Part shown: positions 63,459 to 64,000 of the stretch, one piece after another | Numbering within the stretch: position 1 is the first letter of the stretch | How the letters are laid out: each line of letters opens with the position of its first letter | DNA from: Algoriphagus aestuarii | GTDB taxonomy: Bacteria > Bacteroidota > Bacteroidia > Cytophagales > Cyclobacteriaceae | Length of the DNA: 64,000 nt | NCBI GenBank assembly: GCA_017051695.1 | Contig: JAFIDK010000003.1 | Span: 413,426-477,425, forward strand | Direction of reading: 5' to 3' | Notes under the pieces: model-generated | What the model was told of the DNA's origin: nothing | Seen by the model: the letters and a program-made list of their open reading frames with translations, nothing else | Databases searched by the model: none | Made by a program: the position numbers and the translations under genes

Positions 63459-64000
63459 ATGAAAAATCAATCCAGTGTTTCGACTTTTGGAAGAAGGGAA
63501 TTTCTTCAAAAAGCAGGCCTAGGAGCTTTGGCAATGAATTTCCCATTTTCTAAAATCCCTGAGTATTTATCCGGAGTTCCCATGGGAATTGTGGTTCATT
63601 CCTACGGTGCGAGATGGAATTCAAAAACCCAAAGTTCGATGTATCCTGGCTTTCAGAATGCGATTGATCTGATTAATCATTGTAAAAGTATCGGTGCAGG
63701 AGGAGTGCAGGTAGGAGTAAATGGTTGGGCAGATGATTTTGCAAAGCAGGTTAGAGATGTGCGTGAAAAAAGCGGCTTATATTTAGAGGGCAGCATCAGT
63801 TTGCCTAAATCGTCAGATCAAGTCCCAAAATTCGAAAAGGAAGTTTTGGCTGCCAAGGAAGCAGGAGCTGAAGTGTTGAGAACGGTGTGTCTAAATGGAC
63901 GACGCTATGAAAATTTTCATTCCGAACAGGAATTTTTAAACTTCAAAGCAGGTGCGCTGGTGGCTCTAGCATTAGCTGAGCCTATCGCGAGAAAGCATCA
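63459..64000 (+). CDS. Tat-exported sugar phosphate isomerase/epimerase-type TIM barrel (cut by right edge)
   Basis: About 180 residues are present, with no stop before the window end. A twin-arginine signal ('FGRREFLQKAGLGALAMN', R12-R13) is followed by the start of an AP endonuclease family 2/xylose isomerase-like TIM barrel ('GIVVHSYGARW', 'AIDLINHCKSIGAGGVQVGVNG', 'EAGAEVLRTVCLNGRRYE'). These proteins isomerise or epimerise keto-sugars and often come with exported dehydrogenases in Bacteroidota and Planctomycetota. It starts 24 bases after the lipoprotein dehydrogenase stop and is probably cotranscribed. The metal-binding residues lie beyond the edge. Confidence 0.85.
   Translation, partial: MKNQSSVSTFGRREFLQKAGLGALAMNFPFSKIPEYLSGVPMGIVVHSYGARWNSKTQSSMYPGFQNAIDLINHCKSIGAGGVQVGVNGWADDFAKQVRDVREKSGLYLEGSISLPKSSDQVPKFEKEVLAAKEAGAEVLRTVCLNGRRYENFHSEQEFLNFKAGALVALALAEPIARKH

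Overview
The window comes from a moderately AT-rich genome of the phylum Bacteroidota, most likely order Cytophagales and a Cyclobacteriaceae / Algoriphagus-like member. The support is a SprA-type type IX secretion translocon, a PorU-like sortase, a SusC/SusD pair with an ECF sigma/FecR regulator, DUF4837 and DUF4292 lipoproteins, an L-acyl NADP-malic enzyme/phosphotransacetylase fusion, and promoters of the Bacteroidota form TTTG-N19-TAnnTTTG. The genus is inferred from gene content only. Coding density is high. No gap without a gene exceeds about 215 bases, and I saw no rRNA, tRNA, CRISPR array, phage or intact insertion sequence.

Layout. 1-2.4 kb (minus): PorU-like sortase (cut by the left edge), phosphatidylserine synthase and an MBL-fold hydrolase with overlapping ends. 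2.4-7.7 kb (plus): FAD oxidoreductase, a 1095-residue propeller/barrel outer-membrane protein and a YicC endoribonuclease. 7.7-32.4 kb (minus): D-aminoacylase-like lipoprotein, two tandem TonB proteins, then the run DUF4837-maeB-ruvA-sprA-gcvH-VanZ, then tatA-gatA-mltD, then TPR-DUF4292-EnvC-like, then enoyl-CoA hydratase with a flippase. 32.5-36.5 kb (plus): isocitrate dehydrogenase, glycosyltransferase and sugar aminotransferase. 36.5-37.6 kb (minus): a VOC lipoprotein and a 59-residue glycine-rich lipoprotein. 37.7 kb (plus): DUF819 membrane protein.

The most interesting region is 39.0-52.5 kb (plus). An ECF sigma factor, a FecR anti-sigma factor, a SusC with an STN signalling domain and a SusD-like lipoprotein are followed by two consecutive pairs of an exported RraA-family class II aldolase and a Tat-exported enolase-superfamily sugar-acid dehydratase. 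A BASS-family carrier and a secreted NTF2-fold protein follow. Together they read as a self-regulated uptake system feeding a non-phosphorylative sugar-acid pathway in the periplasm: outer-membrane import, dehydration to a 2-keto-3-deoxy acid, aldol cleavage, then uptake of the keto acid. This is inferred from families, motifs and export signals. No substrate can be read from the sequence.

52.5-60.7 kb (minus) holds mostly single genes: methyltransferase, cation-diffusion transporter, APC permease, sulfatase, DEAD-box helicase, Bcr/CflA-type MFS exporter and a cupin. At 60.9-64.0 kb (plus) a lipoprotein dehydrogenase with a C-terminal cytochrome c domain is followed by a Tat-exported TIM-barrel sugar isomerase/epimerase that runs off the right edge.
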